From positions 38,303,187 through 38,367,186 of the forward strand of contig NC_088301.1 of the NCBI RefSeq assembly GCF_032854445.1: a DNA stretch of 64,000 bases. Reading direction: 5' to 3'. Positions 15,301 through 26,650 of the stretch are shown in pieces (the first letter of the stretch is position 1; each line of letters starts with the position of its first letter). Position numbers and translations under genes: made by a program. This DNA is from Liolophura sinensis (Eukaryota; Mollusca; Polyplacophora; Chitonida; Chitonidae). The notes under the pieces were generated by a model, which saw nothing but the letters and a program-made list of their open reading frames with translations, was not told the DNA's origin and made no database searches.

Positions 15301-18300
15301 ACAGTCACATTAATATTGTACAACCGTTGACATGGTCGACTCAATGTAACTTGTGCACTTTGATCTGATAACTGATAATTTATTTATACCTGTGATCTAG
15401 CTTATCAGCATGGGAACCCTTTTGTTTTGCAAAGCTGTCAGTTTCAACATTTTTATATTATGCTAATAACACAAAAGTATGAAAATTTTTGATTTTGGAC
15501 ATATTTAAACATTCACAGTACCTTCAATAAAATGTTGATTACACAATATATTGGAGGCATCATGGCAAATAAAGCAGAATGGTGAAGCCACAATATCCTT
15601 AAGACCTTGATTACCCAACATCTCCTTAAAACAATTGAAAAAATGATCGAACATGAAAGCCAAGAATGTGCTTTCCAACTGAATAAACTACTGTCATACT
15701 TATTTCATCCTGGAAGGGCCATGCAAATAGTCAGCTGAGATGAATGTTTCAAAATATGAGCATTATTATCATCATATATCTGTCTGTCACAACATCATCC
15801 ATGATTTTTAAGTGACATTGGCTGATTAGTCTGGTTAAAATGTTGACATCCACTAGTCAGTCATGTCAGCACTGAAGGCCGTGCTCACAAGGGGTACATA
15901 CAAGCCCAGCACAGCTGAATTACTGCGCAGGCTGATATAAGTTTTATTCATGACGCTGCATTCCGTGGCACGTCATGGTGATGTCACACCATTAACCAGC
16001 GCTGCCTGAAGTTGTAGCATGCTACATGTAGCATTATTTTTCTTACCTCAGCTTAACATAGGGCGAGGCTGGTTTTCTATTTGATAAATATTGTAGGGAC
16101 AAAATCGTTATCCGCGTGTTGAGAAGGGTATGTAGGGATTTAAACCCTGGGTGTGAAATTTTAACCCTTCACCTGCAGATGAGGGTTAAAATTTCACACC
16201 CAGGTTTTAAATCCCTACATACCCTTCTCAACATGCAGATAACATAATGTAGCAGCATACTGTAAGTAACTGTGTAATAAATTTTTCAGGTACAAGACAC
16301 ATCAGTTCAGTGCAGTTTTAAGGCTGATGTACTAGAGAATTGTTCCAGTGACTTTGTTGTTTTCACAGTTATACAACAGGAGATCGTTTAGTCAACAGAC
16401 GCATATGGCATCAGCTTCAGGTTTGAGGAGATTATACATGCGCTGGATATTTATGTCCCCCGCGTAAACGTTGTTATCCACTGAAAACCAGCGTATTTTG
16501 TCAGGTTCAGGATAATATACATTTACAGTACATGTATCTCCTAAGGTTTACATTATAAGTTTACAATGGTTCATATGAGAGCCTACTGATTTTTTTTGAG
16601 CCTATTAACAATACAATAATAATTTTTTTACAATAATTAATTGCTCATTTTGCAATTTTGTTATTGATCTTCTTTTGGAAGGTAGTACAATATTTTAATG
16701 GTTAATGTAAGTTTCAGCACCAAAAGTATAATATTCTAAAACATTTACTCTGCTCTAAAATGCTCTCTTTTGGGTGAAAATTTAAGTCATTTACACGTAC
16801 ATATCCATTTATTTCTAATTTTGTCGTATTTTCAGAGAAATTCAATCAGGACAGCTGCATGTAATCTATTATAATTTATGCTCAGAGTGGTAGGGTACCA
16901 AGTATAGTCGTACATGTGTGCACCTGGTGTTAACGTAATTTTCCTACATACCAGGTACAAACATGTACATCATATATATGTACGTGATGCTTGGGATCAG
17001 CTCTGAAAACAAATCAATATTCAGCTCACAGGGCCAGTCTCTAACGCTGACCAAAGCAGTCCAAGAAAACTTACATGTACAGGAACAGGCATTATCCTGA
17101 GCTTCTGACTAAAGACTTACATGTAATTAGCTTATTAAACTTCCATGACATATTTTCCACCTAGTCATTAGTTTATCAAATGGCAAAAATATGGACATTT
17201 TTCTCTGCATGTTAAATTTATGTATTTCACAAATTTTGCAACCAAGAGTACCAAAGAGTCTGCCTGGAGGAGACACATGAAACAGAATGCAAAACTCAAA
17301 ATTTTTAAACATTTCACTTGACAAGAAGTCTAATACACAAATGAGACATGAAAGTCATGAATTTCAAAATTTACAGTGAGCAATACATGTACAGTGAATG
17401 CAGCTCTTTTTGAAATACCACCAATAACATTATTTTAACAGTGATTTGATTACACAAGACACTGAGTCATGAATTTTCAATAAGTAATTTACAGCAATAT
17501 CATGCACACAGGACATCAGTTATGGGACATTCATCTCATAGTATTTGTATTAAAATGATATCTATTTCAAGATGAATTTAAATGGCATTCTGTTTAAACA
17601 GGTTATTAGTACCATTAGCTACAATGTAAAACTGGACACCAATCCCTTAGTAAATATCTTAACACTGTTCTACTGTTCTTGGACTCCAGTGCAAGGGGTA
17701 TGAAATAAGCTACACCTGTATCTTGTACTCTGAGTAAAAAAAAAGTCAAAAAATAGTCTCTGCACTCACCCTTCGTCCATCAATGGTGAAGATTTTCCTC
17801 ACAGCTATTTTAAACATATCACTCATGTCTGCCAGCACCTGTTCAAAAGTCTGAGCTGTCCGACGGTTCAACAAAACAATATGGCGGTCTGTCGGCTCCC
17901 CATTTCTCATCACCGTGATCTTTTTTGGTCCATAAATGCTGCTGGCTTGGTAGCTGGCTTCTGCAGGACGTATGCGCTGAACGTCCATTCGACGTCTTGC
18001 GCGAATTCGATTGCGTCTGTCACGTTCTCTTGGAGAGAGTATGCTGTTTAAAGCCCTGCGACCACTGGGTGGTCTTGTATAATGCCAAGCTGGTGGAGGT
18101 CCAAACCGATTCAAGTCCACTCCTTTAGCATAGTGACGGTGACTGGAACAAACATATCGTCCCTCATTTGACAAATCATCGATATTCCCTACAGGATCAT
18201 GTCCACGGGGTGTAAAGATGCTGCGCACACCAAATGACATTGGTATTCTGCTGGACAGCTCGTTGAGCAGAGTATCAAAACTGCGATACTTTCTAGGGTG

Positions 18301-18438
18301 AATGGCAAGCTTGAGGGCATTAAAGTTTTGGTCCCCATCTTTGTAAAAGTAAACAGTTTTTGCTGCAGGGAATTGAGTTAGGGTAGCTCTTGACCCCCAG
18401 GGGGCCCCACTGTCGGGGTTCTGTGGACTATGGTTCAT
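367..18438 (-). CDS. RP1L1: RP1/RP1L1-family doublecortin-PLAT protein, 3' partial
   Basis: Coding exons in transcript order: 18438-17770, 11083-10876, 10499-10333, 9384-9298, 8676-8532, 7376-7225, 6479-6401, 6230-6152, 5615-5525, 5181-5052, 4092-3989, 2480-2307, 1186-971, 544-367. All have GT-AG borders and phases agree throughout (826 codons, continuing past the left edge). Residues ~27-108 and ~171-253 are two doublecortin domains (VYFYKDGD; KITVMRNGEP...FNGPDVFVVAGSE), spaced as in vertebrate RP1/RP1L1. Residues ~294-420 and ~427-555 are two PLAT domains (VTITVYGTR, INVGHIGE; VYLTMYGERGDSG, RVIVGHD, GWYLEKI). From ~560 onward the repeats resemble a beta-trefoil (fascin/ricin-like), which is an inference. 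The RP1 family binds axonemal microtubules of cilia and photoreceptors; PLAT domains usually bind lipid or protein. Start: ATG at 18438, because an in-frame stop lies just upstream in the same exon. It could equally be named RP1-like. Confidence 0.88.
1350..1490 (+). mobile_element. SINE 3' part
   Basis: Body GGTGGTCGTGGGTCTCC, then CTCCCACCATAATG, the conserved ATAAGTGAAATATTCTTGA tail and (AAAT)-like end. Same family as the other SINE copies in the window. 5' truncated. Lies in the intron after coding exon 12 of the RP1-like gene. Confidence 0.75.
1990..2065 (-). mobile_element. Possible tRNA-like SINE head remnant
   Basis: The minus strand reads GGACAAGTGGTTAAGGTGC, like the A-box region of a tRNA-derived SINE. 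No body or tail follows. Weak. Confidence 0.3.
9516..9770 (+). mobile_element. SINE, nearly complete
   Basis: Contains a B-box-like GAGTTCAAGTCC near 9570, the body (CTCTGCCCAGTTTCCTCCC, CCACCATAATG) and the tail (AAGTGAAATGTTCTTGAG, AACACCAATCA). Lies in an intron of the RP1-like gene, antisense to it. Confidence 0.8.
11084..15786. other. Large intron of the RP1-like gene, 5' half on plus coordinates
   Basis: Part of the 6.7-kb intron between coding exons 1 and 2 of the RP1-like gene. Apart from a SINE scrap at 12.8 kb I see no exon: phases of the flanking exons join directly. ORFs here (up to 141 aa at 14501-14926, minus) show no motifs. Confidence 0.6.
12821..12917 (-). mobile_element. 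SINE tail fragment
   Basis: Reverse complement of the family tail: TTTATTTGACTGGTATTTTA, TTCAAGAATTTTACAC, then a degenerate body. 5' truncated. Confidence 0.6.
15787..16101. mobile_element. MITE-like element, copy 1
   Basis: Shares with 26150-26421 the blocks CATCATCC(A/G)TGATTTTT, AAAATGTTGACAT(C/A)CACT, GACGCTGCATT, CAGCGCTG-like and TTAGCTCAGCTT-like, ending GTAGGGACAAAATCGTTA. The end TGTAGGGACAA is the inverse of TTGTCCCTACA at the start of copy 2, so the family has short terminal inverted repeats. Non-coding. It sits directly left of the 16.1-kb hairpin, in the RP1-like gene's large intron. Confidence 0.55.
16107..16243. repeat. Near-perfect inverted repeat (62-bp arms, 13-base loop)
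   Basis: Arms 16107-16168 and 16182-16243 match at 59 of 62 positions when one is reverse-complemented. The loop is TCACCTGCAGATG. Arms include GAGAAGGGTATGTAGGGATT and TGGGTGTGAAATTTTAACCC. It would form a very stable DNA cruciform or RNA hairpin. It lies in the large intron of the RP1-like gene. It may be a recent foldback MITE; the few mismatches argue for youth or gene conversion. Confidence 0.9.
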
Positions 18439-18479
18439 TGTTGGTAGCTCTTTGTCAGGCACTCTCCATGATAATGGTC

Positions 18480-21400
18480 AAGACTGAAAACCTACAAAAA
18501 CAAAATTACTAGTGAAAGAAAAACTAAACATATCTACATGAATTCTTTATTATAAACTGTAAACATATGTTTCAGAGTTTATTGAGATTTCTCCATAAAA
18601 AAAGAGATTAACTACTAAGCAGGAGTTCAAATTAACTACAAAATATCACGGGCCGATAATAGCCAATGTCCTCTCAGATTTACTGGTCCTTCAGATACTC
18701 CTGATCCTTCAGTTAAATAAAGGAAAAGGAGATGCATAAAGTAAACTATAAACAATCTAGTAGAAACCACACTATTTTAAGATGATTGATTGTTTATAAA
18801 ACATATGTATGATCCATGGTACATTTTACTGAATTAAATGACTCCCAATTTAACTAAGCTGACCTAATCAAATTTCCACAAGTCTTGGAGCAGGGGACCA
18901 TTGTTAATTTAAAGGTCCGCAATTGTGTTCAAATCAAACGTTTGGGGTAAATAATAAATTTTAAAAACTTGAAAATGTTATACTGAGAAAAATTACCTGC
19001 AACCAAGCATTTAAGTTGGAATAATATAAGTGTTTCACTCAACCTGATCACTTCTGAATTAAAGACCATACACAAAAACCATACAAATGGCAAAGAATCT
19101 TCCAAGGAAAAATTAAATACCACAAGTAAAACAAGCAAGCACCATCCAAACACAGTATTATTCAACAAATAAAAGTAGAAGTCTTGGTAGGCTATGTTTA
19201 TGTGCATGTGTAAATTACATGATACTCATTTTGCCTGATTCCCTTCCAAATTCAGGAGTCATAAGAAGATGTTGTACAACTGCTGGAATTGGAAAGAAAG
19301 TAAGGAAAACAAGTAAATTAATACATGTACATGTATCTAGCTCTTACCTGATAATGTTGAATCAATGCCAGTCAAATCCCTGTTTAGGAGTGTTTAGGCA
19401 AACATGTAACATGTAATATCCCCCAAGCTGATTATATGCCTACATGCATCTTAATCACCTGGAAAGTTCTACATGAGTGATAATCTCCAAGTCCTAATAT
19501 GAAGCCCTATTCGTGCAACCAATCATTATAAAATCCAAACATGCAAGTCTATGTCTTATATTACAGGTATGTATTTACATCCAGGTCTACATCTACAATG
19601 TATACATGACAGCTGCTGCTTTTTCACGGAGTTGCAGGCAAATGACAAAAAAGCCAGTCAACATCACAGAGAAAGACTGCCTATTGAGTGGGCGGCAGGA
19701 ATGACGAGACAACAGCTCAGCAGCTGCTATAGTCTTCAAAAGCTCAATGAACAGGTGGTGAGCTACAGATAGACTTGATTGTCCAGTGCCAATAAGGATA
19801 ATAAGGAAATGTCTCTCTAAGTAAAATGTATACACATTTTCCAGAATACAGCGTAACATGAACTTACTGTACATGCTACAAAGAAGACATACAGATACAT
19901 ATACATACTTTTTATACATGTATCAGCTGTAATCCTAAACATGAAACACCTGAGAATACTCTATCATAAAAAAATATATGCCATATCAATGCATAATTTA
20001 ACACCATTAATTTTCATGGCTGAGTTCCACTATTAATCATTGCGTCTTTTTGGTAAAATAATATTATGATACACCTGAGACAGAGGGCATATGTCTCAAG
20101 CTTGTCCACTTATCATATGCAGTATATAAACTTAAAAAGGAATCTATCAAAACAAAACATTTCACTCAAACACAAATCATCAGAACATGTATATTCCATG
20201 ACTGGCTGTACACTATCAAAATTGAAACATACACATGTAAATCATGCACATGTATATAAAATGTGTTTCAAGCTCTCAACACCATTTTCATGCCAGAAAC
20301 CAAAACTAAATGCACATAAGATAAATCATTTCTGGTGACAAAGAATCGCCTATTACAGGCACAAGTTCAATAAATTCCTATTTTATTTTTTTTCAAGTGC
20401 CAGTCTGTGTAAAGATGAGCAAGTTTTGAGAAGGGAGGTGTACTCCAGGGCCTGGTTTACATGTTTCTGATCCCCATTACATGTGTCTCTGTTGGTAAAT
20501 GTCAATAGCAACAAGAGCACCCATGTTGACTTTACCACATTCCATAGGCAAAATTTGAAATTCAAATTTTTTCAACCATTCAACCTTGGGTGAGACTGGC
20601 AAGAGCTCATACTCCATAAATCTCTTTCAGCTAACAAGTCAGCAATGGCAATAAAATACTTAAATGACAATAGCAAGATACTTGACCTCCTTGAAACATT
20701 TGCCCAGTGAAAGTAAACCTGTGCGATCAACTTGACACCCAAACACAGAACTGTGCCATGGTATACATAAATTTACTTAAATACATCCCATCTTGCATAT
20801 TAGCTGACCATATACCTCCATATCAGCTTAATCTCTCAACAATAATATTCCTCAAGTTTATAAATGTTGAATAGCCACAAACTGCTATGAGTGCAGTTGC
20901 CTTGGTAACAGCCAGATATATTTAAATTTTTACAAAATATTTTATACTACATTACAATATATTACAGAATATTACAAAACAATCCAATCCTTGATGAATA
21001 ATAAAATGAATAACACTTTTCCTGGGTGTATCCTACATGCATAAATTCTGTTTGTTTCAAAATTTTAACTATATTTTATAAATACTTTACAAAAGAAACT
21101 TAAAGAAACAAAAAACAATAACTGTACCTGAATCGAACATATTTGTGCATTCAATACAGTAATATTAGGCAATATTTACAGTCTTGAACAAATATCACAA
21201 TTGAGATAAAGACTATTAATTTGTATGTCTTGGAAAGCTGTGGGAAAAGGCATTATTTCAAGTAATTTCTCTCGGGAACCATGTAGATCAAATGCATTGA
21301 GTCACAATGCTCAAAACAGAAAACAACTGACTCAAGCTACTGTCCAGAATATTGAATATAGAGGAAATATGAATGACCAAAAATTAAGATATCAGCTGAG

Positions 21401-23336
21401 ACATGGTCGTCCACTTACAACTCTCTAGTATACATAGATGTTGGCTATTGTTTGAAATCTGATTTTGGCTTTAATACTGGCTGATCTCACAAGTAGTGAG
21501 AAAAGGGGAATCTACAATATCCCTGTCCCAAAGTGCTACATGTACCTGTTCATGTATACAGTAACTTCATATGTACTTGTTCTGTTTCCCCGACTAGAAA
21601 GAGTAATGGTACACACATAATGACAACATTTAAAGGACATAAATTCTCACTGCCTGAAAATGAAACAAAACTTAGAAAAAAGAGTTTACATCAATTAAAA
21701 TTTATTACTCAGAATTCTCTGCTTTTAGGAACTGTGAGTTATGTATGTACTGCGCAATCTAAGAGTTATATCTTTATTCCATCTTCACATTTTCTCACAC
21801 AAATAAGTGAGATCTGAACCAAAGAATGGTTCAGATGATCCATTGTGCGGCTCCCAGGTGACAGTGTCATCCATAACCCCCTTTGTGGGAAAGGTCTGCA
21901 TTTTATATGTTTAGACTTAATGCAGTATGCTATCAACTCCTGATATATATACATGAACATGTACATAAATAAGTACCTATAGGTGTGTAGGTTTTTTATA
22001 GAGTACAGTGAAAAACACCAATCAAATAAATAAATATATCTTCATAGTCAAAAAATGAAATGGAAACTAGACGCTGTGCACTGATGCATCTTCTATTGTT
22101 TCATTGCCACACATTACAGGGTAGAGGAACAAATTAAAATGAATCTGTTAATTGATACATTTTCAATTTTTTGCTATAATTTATATCATACATCACTATT
22201 CCATATAAAACCTTTTTTTGTGCTGATGATGTTTCCAGTATATATTGCAATAAGAAGAAATTATTCATGAGAAAAGGTGAAAAATGCTGAGAAAGTGAGA
22301 TTTGTAAATGTCTACAAGTACTACAATTAACACCTCTCACCTAGCAAGAAAGCATACTTCTAAATAAACAAATCCCATTGAATGACATGTATAACTCAGT
22401 GACTGGACAAGAGCAAATACCGTTTTTCTTTGTAGGTCCAGTTAACAAAATGTTCCATTCTCTGTAGCACCTCATGCATTTATGCCATTGTCACATAATG
22501 TGATAAACATGAGTAAACATGTACATGTAGTAGTACTGTTATATATTCATTTGGCCTATGTACAGCAAAGCTATGCTTGCTTGTCATGCAGACAACAGAG
22601 TTGCAAACATAAGTAACATAAGTAGGTTCTACAAGCAGTGTGTGGTAGTTAAGCAAATTTTTTTGTGTTTTAAGGCCATGCAGCCACATTCAAAATTAAG
22701 GACAATAAAATACTTGAATGTACATGTATTTACATCAACTGTTCTGTTACTTTACTCTGTCACTTTATTCTCACAAGGCAGTAACATATAACTTAAAAAT
22801 AACCTAAATTGTTAATACTAAAAGATTTTAAATGTACCAGAATAATGTTATAGTAATAAATAAATATTATATAGCCTACACAGCTAAAAGAACAATGTAA
22901 AGAATAAATTTTATGTTCAAACATTAAATAAACTTTGTTCTCTTGCTGCAGTACAGTTACAGAACTGCAAAAATATGGTATGAAACAACACCCTATTATC
23001 ACCGTCTGCAATAATTTTTCAAAACCTTCTAGGACAAAACATCCCATTAATAAAGAATGAAAATGTAAGCTTGCGCTGGAAATCTATCACCTGCAAATAC
23101 TATTGCAAGGGCACTGGAGTCAATTCACCGTACTTGAGGTACATACTTCAGACTGAGCTTGAGCGTGAAGGTGATTAGTTTGTTCTTTTTTTTTCTTGTG
23201 TTATTTTTTTAACAAAGTAATATACTTCACATGCCAGATAACTAACGTCTTATGAGACACATTTCCTGTGTTTGCCAATCAAACCATTTTCAACTTCGCT
23301 ACACGCAGAGAACAGCATGAAAAAGGCTATACTCAC
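18480..23336. other. Leader intron of the RP1-like gene
   Basis: AT-rich sequence between the putative leader exon and the first coding exon. It contains only a SINE tail scrap at 22.0 kb, frequent TACATGTA motifs and short chance ORFs (108 aa at most). No coding or RNA gene recognised. Confidence 0.5.
22000..22040 (+). mobile_element. SINE 3' tail scrap
   Basis: Only the end is present: GAGTACAGTGAAAAACACCA, ATCAAATAAATAAATAT. In the leader intron of the RP1-like gene. Confidence 0.5.
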
Positions 23337-23450
23337 CAGCAGGTGCGCGACACAAGAAATGCTGTCCGCCATAAGTTTACGTTCGCAACTCTCGTTGAAG
23401 TGCGTCTCCAGTCACGTGACGTAGACGTGTTGTTTACATCGATACCGATG
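23337..23450 (-). other. Probable non-coding first exon of the RP1-like gene
   Basis: On the minus strand a strong donor (CTG|gtgagtat) ends a possible exon at 23337. An acceptor (gttttcag) lies near 18480, just upstream of the DCX start codon. The exon holds ATG at 23372 followed by 12 codons to the donor. After splicing to the 18.48 kb acceptor this frame stops at once (TCT TGA), so it would be a short upstream ORF and not the protein start. The right edge, i.e. the transcription start, is not visible. The implied leader intron is about 4.9 kb. This exon is inferred from splice signals and needs transcript support. Confidence 0.5.
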
Positions 23451-23637
23451 GTTTAGAATTAATGGACTTGTTTCGTGATCTTTTTCCTATTTTGCTGCAT
23501 GACATTTTACAATTTGACTCGTCAGAATTGACCGAGTACAGGAGCAAAAACTTTCCATATAGACCAACTGAGGAAAACCCTAAAAAGTTTGTGAAACGAT
23601 TACTTTATCGGAGCAGCGGGGCTTTGTTAGCAACAAA
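23373..23637. promoter_or_regulatory. Bidirectional promoter between the RP1-like gene and C8orf74
   Basis: About 265 bp separate the minus-strand leader exon ATG (23372) from the plus-strand C8orf74 ATG (23638). The interval is richer in CpG than its surroundings. It contains CACGTG (23413-23418) overlapping TGACGT (23417-23422), an E-box fused to a CRE/ATF-type site. A single RFX-like half-site, AGCAAC, lies at 23629-23634; no complete X-box was found. No TATA box was found. RFX control would be expected if both genes are ciliary, but one half-site is weak support. Confidence 0.5.
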
Positions 23638-23653
23638 ATGGCGACGTCAATAA
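23462..23653 (+). other. 63-codon upstream ORF overlapping the C8orf74 start
   Basis: An ATG ORF of 63 codons (starts MDLFRDLFPILL, ends WRRQ) runs through the presumed 5' leader of C8orf74. It stops at 23651-23653, 13 bases beyond the C8orf74 ATG (23638) in another frame. It resembles no family I know. If transcription starts upstream of 23462, this overlapping uORF would reduce translation of the main frame. It may instead lie in the promoter and never be transcribed. Confidence 0.35.
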
Positions 23654-26594
23654 CAGCGGAGGAAGCGCGTCACGTTGCTTCCTTGCCGGTAAAAACAAAC
23701 TGTCAAACAGTTGATTTTGACGTATAGTTATCTCTTTATAGTCTGTACCTCTTTAATTATTTATGGGGAAAATACGACGCTATGGATTTGAACTTCTCAT
23801 TTTGTGCTGAAGTACTATATACATTATACTAGACCTACTGCCAAGCTGCCTGGTAGTGGTATAATTAAGTTGAATTAGACGTTGATGTCAGTTTTCAATA
23901 ATGAAACAGGCACCAACGTTTAATTAAATTAAATTAAATCAATAGTGGTAGTGGTAAAATTATTTACAGTACTTGATACAGATAAATAAAAAGAAAAATA
24001 GTTTTCATTACCATGGACTAGCCGTTTTGATAATTCATTCATAAGTAAATCAACATTCGGGTCTTTTGTCCTCACCTAAATTACACAAAATTTTTTTTTT
24101 TTTCTGAAAATAAACTCCAGTTACATCAATTTGCCAGTGAACTATAAGGTACTAACAGCTAGTAGCCTATATATTTGCATGGGGTCTAAATATATTTATT
24201 TATTTGATTTGTGTTGTGTGCAGTACTCAAGATAAATGTCTCACTCATACCATGACAGCCAACATTAAGGCGTGAGGAAACCAGGCCCTGGACACGCCCT
24301 TGGCCATCCAAAGGCTGGTATAAGTAAGGCATTATATTACAGTCTGATGAATATATTTGTTATCAACAGAAAGAAAGAGGCAAGCCATTGCTGTCATCCT
24401 ATCTTCACTGGGAACCTTATAGTGACTCCAGTATGACCAGAGAATCCATCCATTTGGATTTCCTCTACGACAGCATCATGTTTGCTTCTGAAAAGGGGTT
24501 CCCATGGGGTCAGGTGTCCCAGGTCATGTCAACAGCAGAAGAGTTACTTACTGGTACAAAAGGTGAGTTTTAGCCTGTTCAACAGTCTCTGCTTTATTTA
24601 TTTTCATACCATACTGCTATGTAAGATCTTTTATGGTAACGACAGGCTTATATATATATATATATATATATATCTATACCAGGTTTATTGTTTTATGGTT
24701 GAGAAAACCAAAGAGTGAAGAGTAAACATACCAGTACCCTTTGGAAAGTAATGCACATAATTTCCCACATCAGGCACACGTGATACACAAATTTTTATCT
24801 GCACAGTGATCTCATGCCATATTGGTGGAAGGCATGTCATCTAACTCCAGTGAATAAAAGTTAAGCACCGCATATTGTCACCGAGGTCCAGATCAACAGC
24901 TGTTGCGACAGTGAGAGGCTGGTATTTTGAACAAGTGCACATTTTAATTGTGTATTAGAATAGCAACTGAAAGATAAGTCACATATCACATCAGAAAAGT
25001 GATGTTGCCACAGTATTGTAATGTAACATCTTGAAACCCTTGTATTAAATACTTAATAGTCTTGTGTGGAAAATGTTACCAGTAGCCTGTGCCCAGACCC
25101 CATGCTTTATTATAGTCTTCAGCACTACCTCAACTTTATCCATATTGACATTGGTATGATTGTGATTATTTTGATGAGTAACAGATGTAAAGTATTGTAT
25201 ATGACCTAAAATTTCGTCCATCATAAGTTACCATAGGTCCTACTTATTTTGCCTGTTTCTGAGAGTTATATTGATCTTAGGACCACGTTTTGGGGTTTGT
25301 TCAGAAGATAGGATTATTAGTATATCCTACTGGTTTCAGAAAAATGTCAGTTTCAGCACCAAAAGTAATACTTGAATTTTTTGATCTTTATTTCCCTCTA
25401 AACATACACTTTTTTGCATGAATGAATTTCAGCCGTACCAGTATGGGATACTTTAATTCCTACTGTTAGGGTACTAATGAAATTTTCAGGTCTCCATTAC
25501 AAAGAAATCACAAATACCACAACATGTGATTGACCATGCAGATTTAAAGATTTAAAAGTATTTTTTTTTTTTTTTTTTTTTTTGGTGAAACTGGATACTG
25601 TTGCTTGTTTGGGAAGAGCAGAGAGAGTGGGAGAGTAAGTTTGATTAATGATGAAATTAGCTCATTTGTTTTTTTTTCACAGGGAAGACTTTGGTGGAAG
25701 CTGTGAAACTGTATCAAGAACAATCCATACACTTGATTGAAAGGCTTGGAGAGAGGAATTTTCAGATTTACACCGAGTTTGTGTTTTCCACATTTATGAC
25801 CCACTTCAAACTGTTTCAATTTGTGTTCAACGTAAACCGTGAAGAGTTGATTCCAAAAGTCTCCAGGACAGTTGCTTGTCCGCCAAGCCCTGTGGCCCTC
25901 AGGGAGGCCAAACTTGACTATATATGGGAATATGAGCAGGAATATAACAGTATCGAATCTAAAGAAAAGGAGAAGTGTGAGAAATGGACCAAAGAACAGA
26001 AGAAAGTGGCAAAACAGTCTGCACAGTCATTGGCCTCAGTTAGGGAAAAACTTCAAACTGTGGAGTCGCCACTCACAAAAGAGGTGGGCTTTTTTATGTA
26101 CCAGTAATTCAGTGAAATATTACAGGAAATTATCAAAATCCAAATATTAGAATTGTCCCTACATCATCCGTGATTTTTGATTGCCATTTGCTGATCATAC
26201 AGATGAAAATGTTGACATACACTTGCAAGCCCTGCATTCCATGCCTACATGAGTTAATTAAATTTTTATGTAAACCCGCACTGCTGAAATAAGGATAATG
26301 TGATTTTATTTAGTGACGCTGCATTTATTGCGAGTCACGCCACTATACTAGCGCTGTCTTCAGTCGTTATGCTTTTTCTTAGCTCAGCTTTACGTATATG
26401 CAAAATTGGCTTTGTTAGGACAAAATCGTTAACTTACAATATTATCTCACATTTTCTGACAAGATGTGCACATCGACCAATCAATACTTCAGTAAGGAGT
26501 TCAAGGCATTCTTATCCTTGTTAAGGCCATAGCTGTAGGGTGTTTTTGGTTGAACCGACACTTTTTGAAACAATATAAGAGAGAGAGAGGTATG

Positions 26595-26650
<56 letters not shown>

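Noticed and set aside
17746-18462. Start of the DCX protein at 18462
   Set aside because: That position reads GTG, not ATG. The first in-frame ATG is at 18438, with an upstream in-frame stop.
23337-23372. ATG at 23372 as the N-terminus of the RP1-like protein
   Set aside because: When spliced to the acceptor near 18480 the frame hits TGA at once. The alternative acceptor leads to a different frame that also ends before the DCX frame. The in-exon ATG at 18438 is used instead.
25691-26150. Second overlapping ORF (92 aa) in C8orf74 exon 3
   Set aside because: Shadow frame of the real exon; the main frame carries the conserved sequence.
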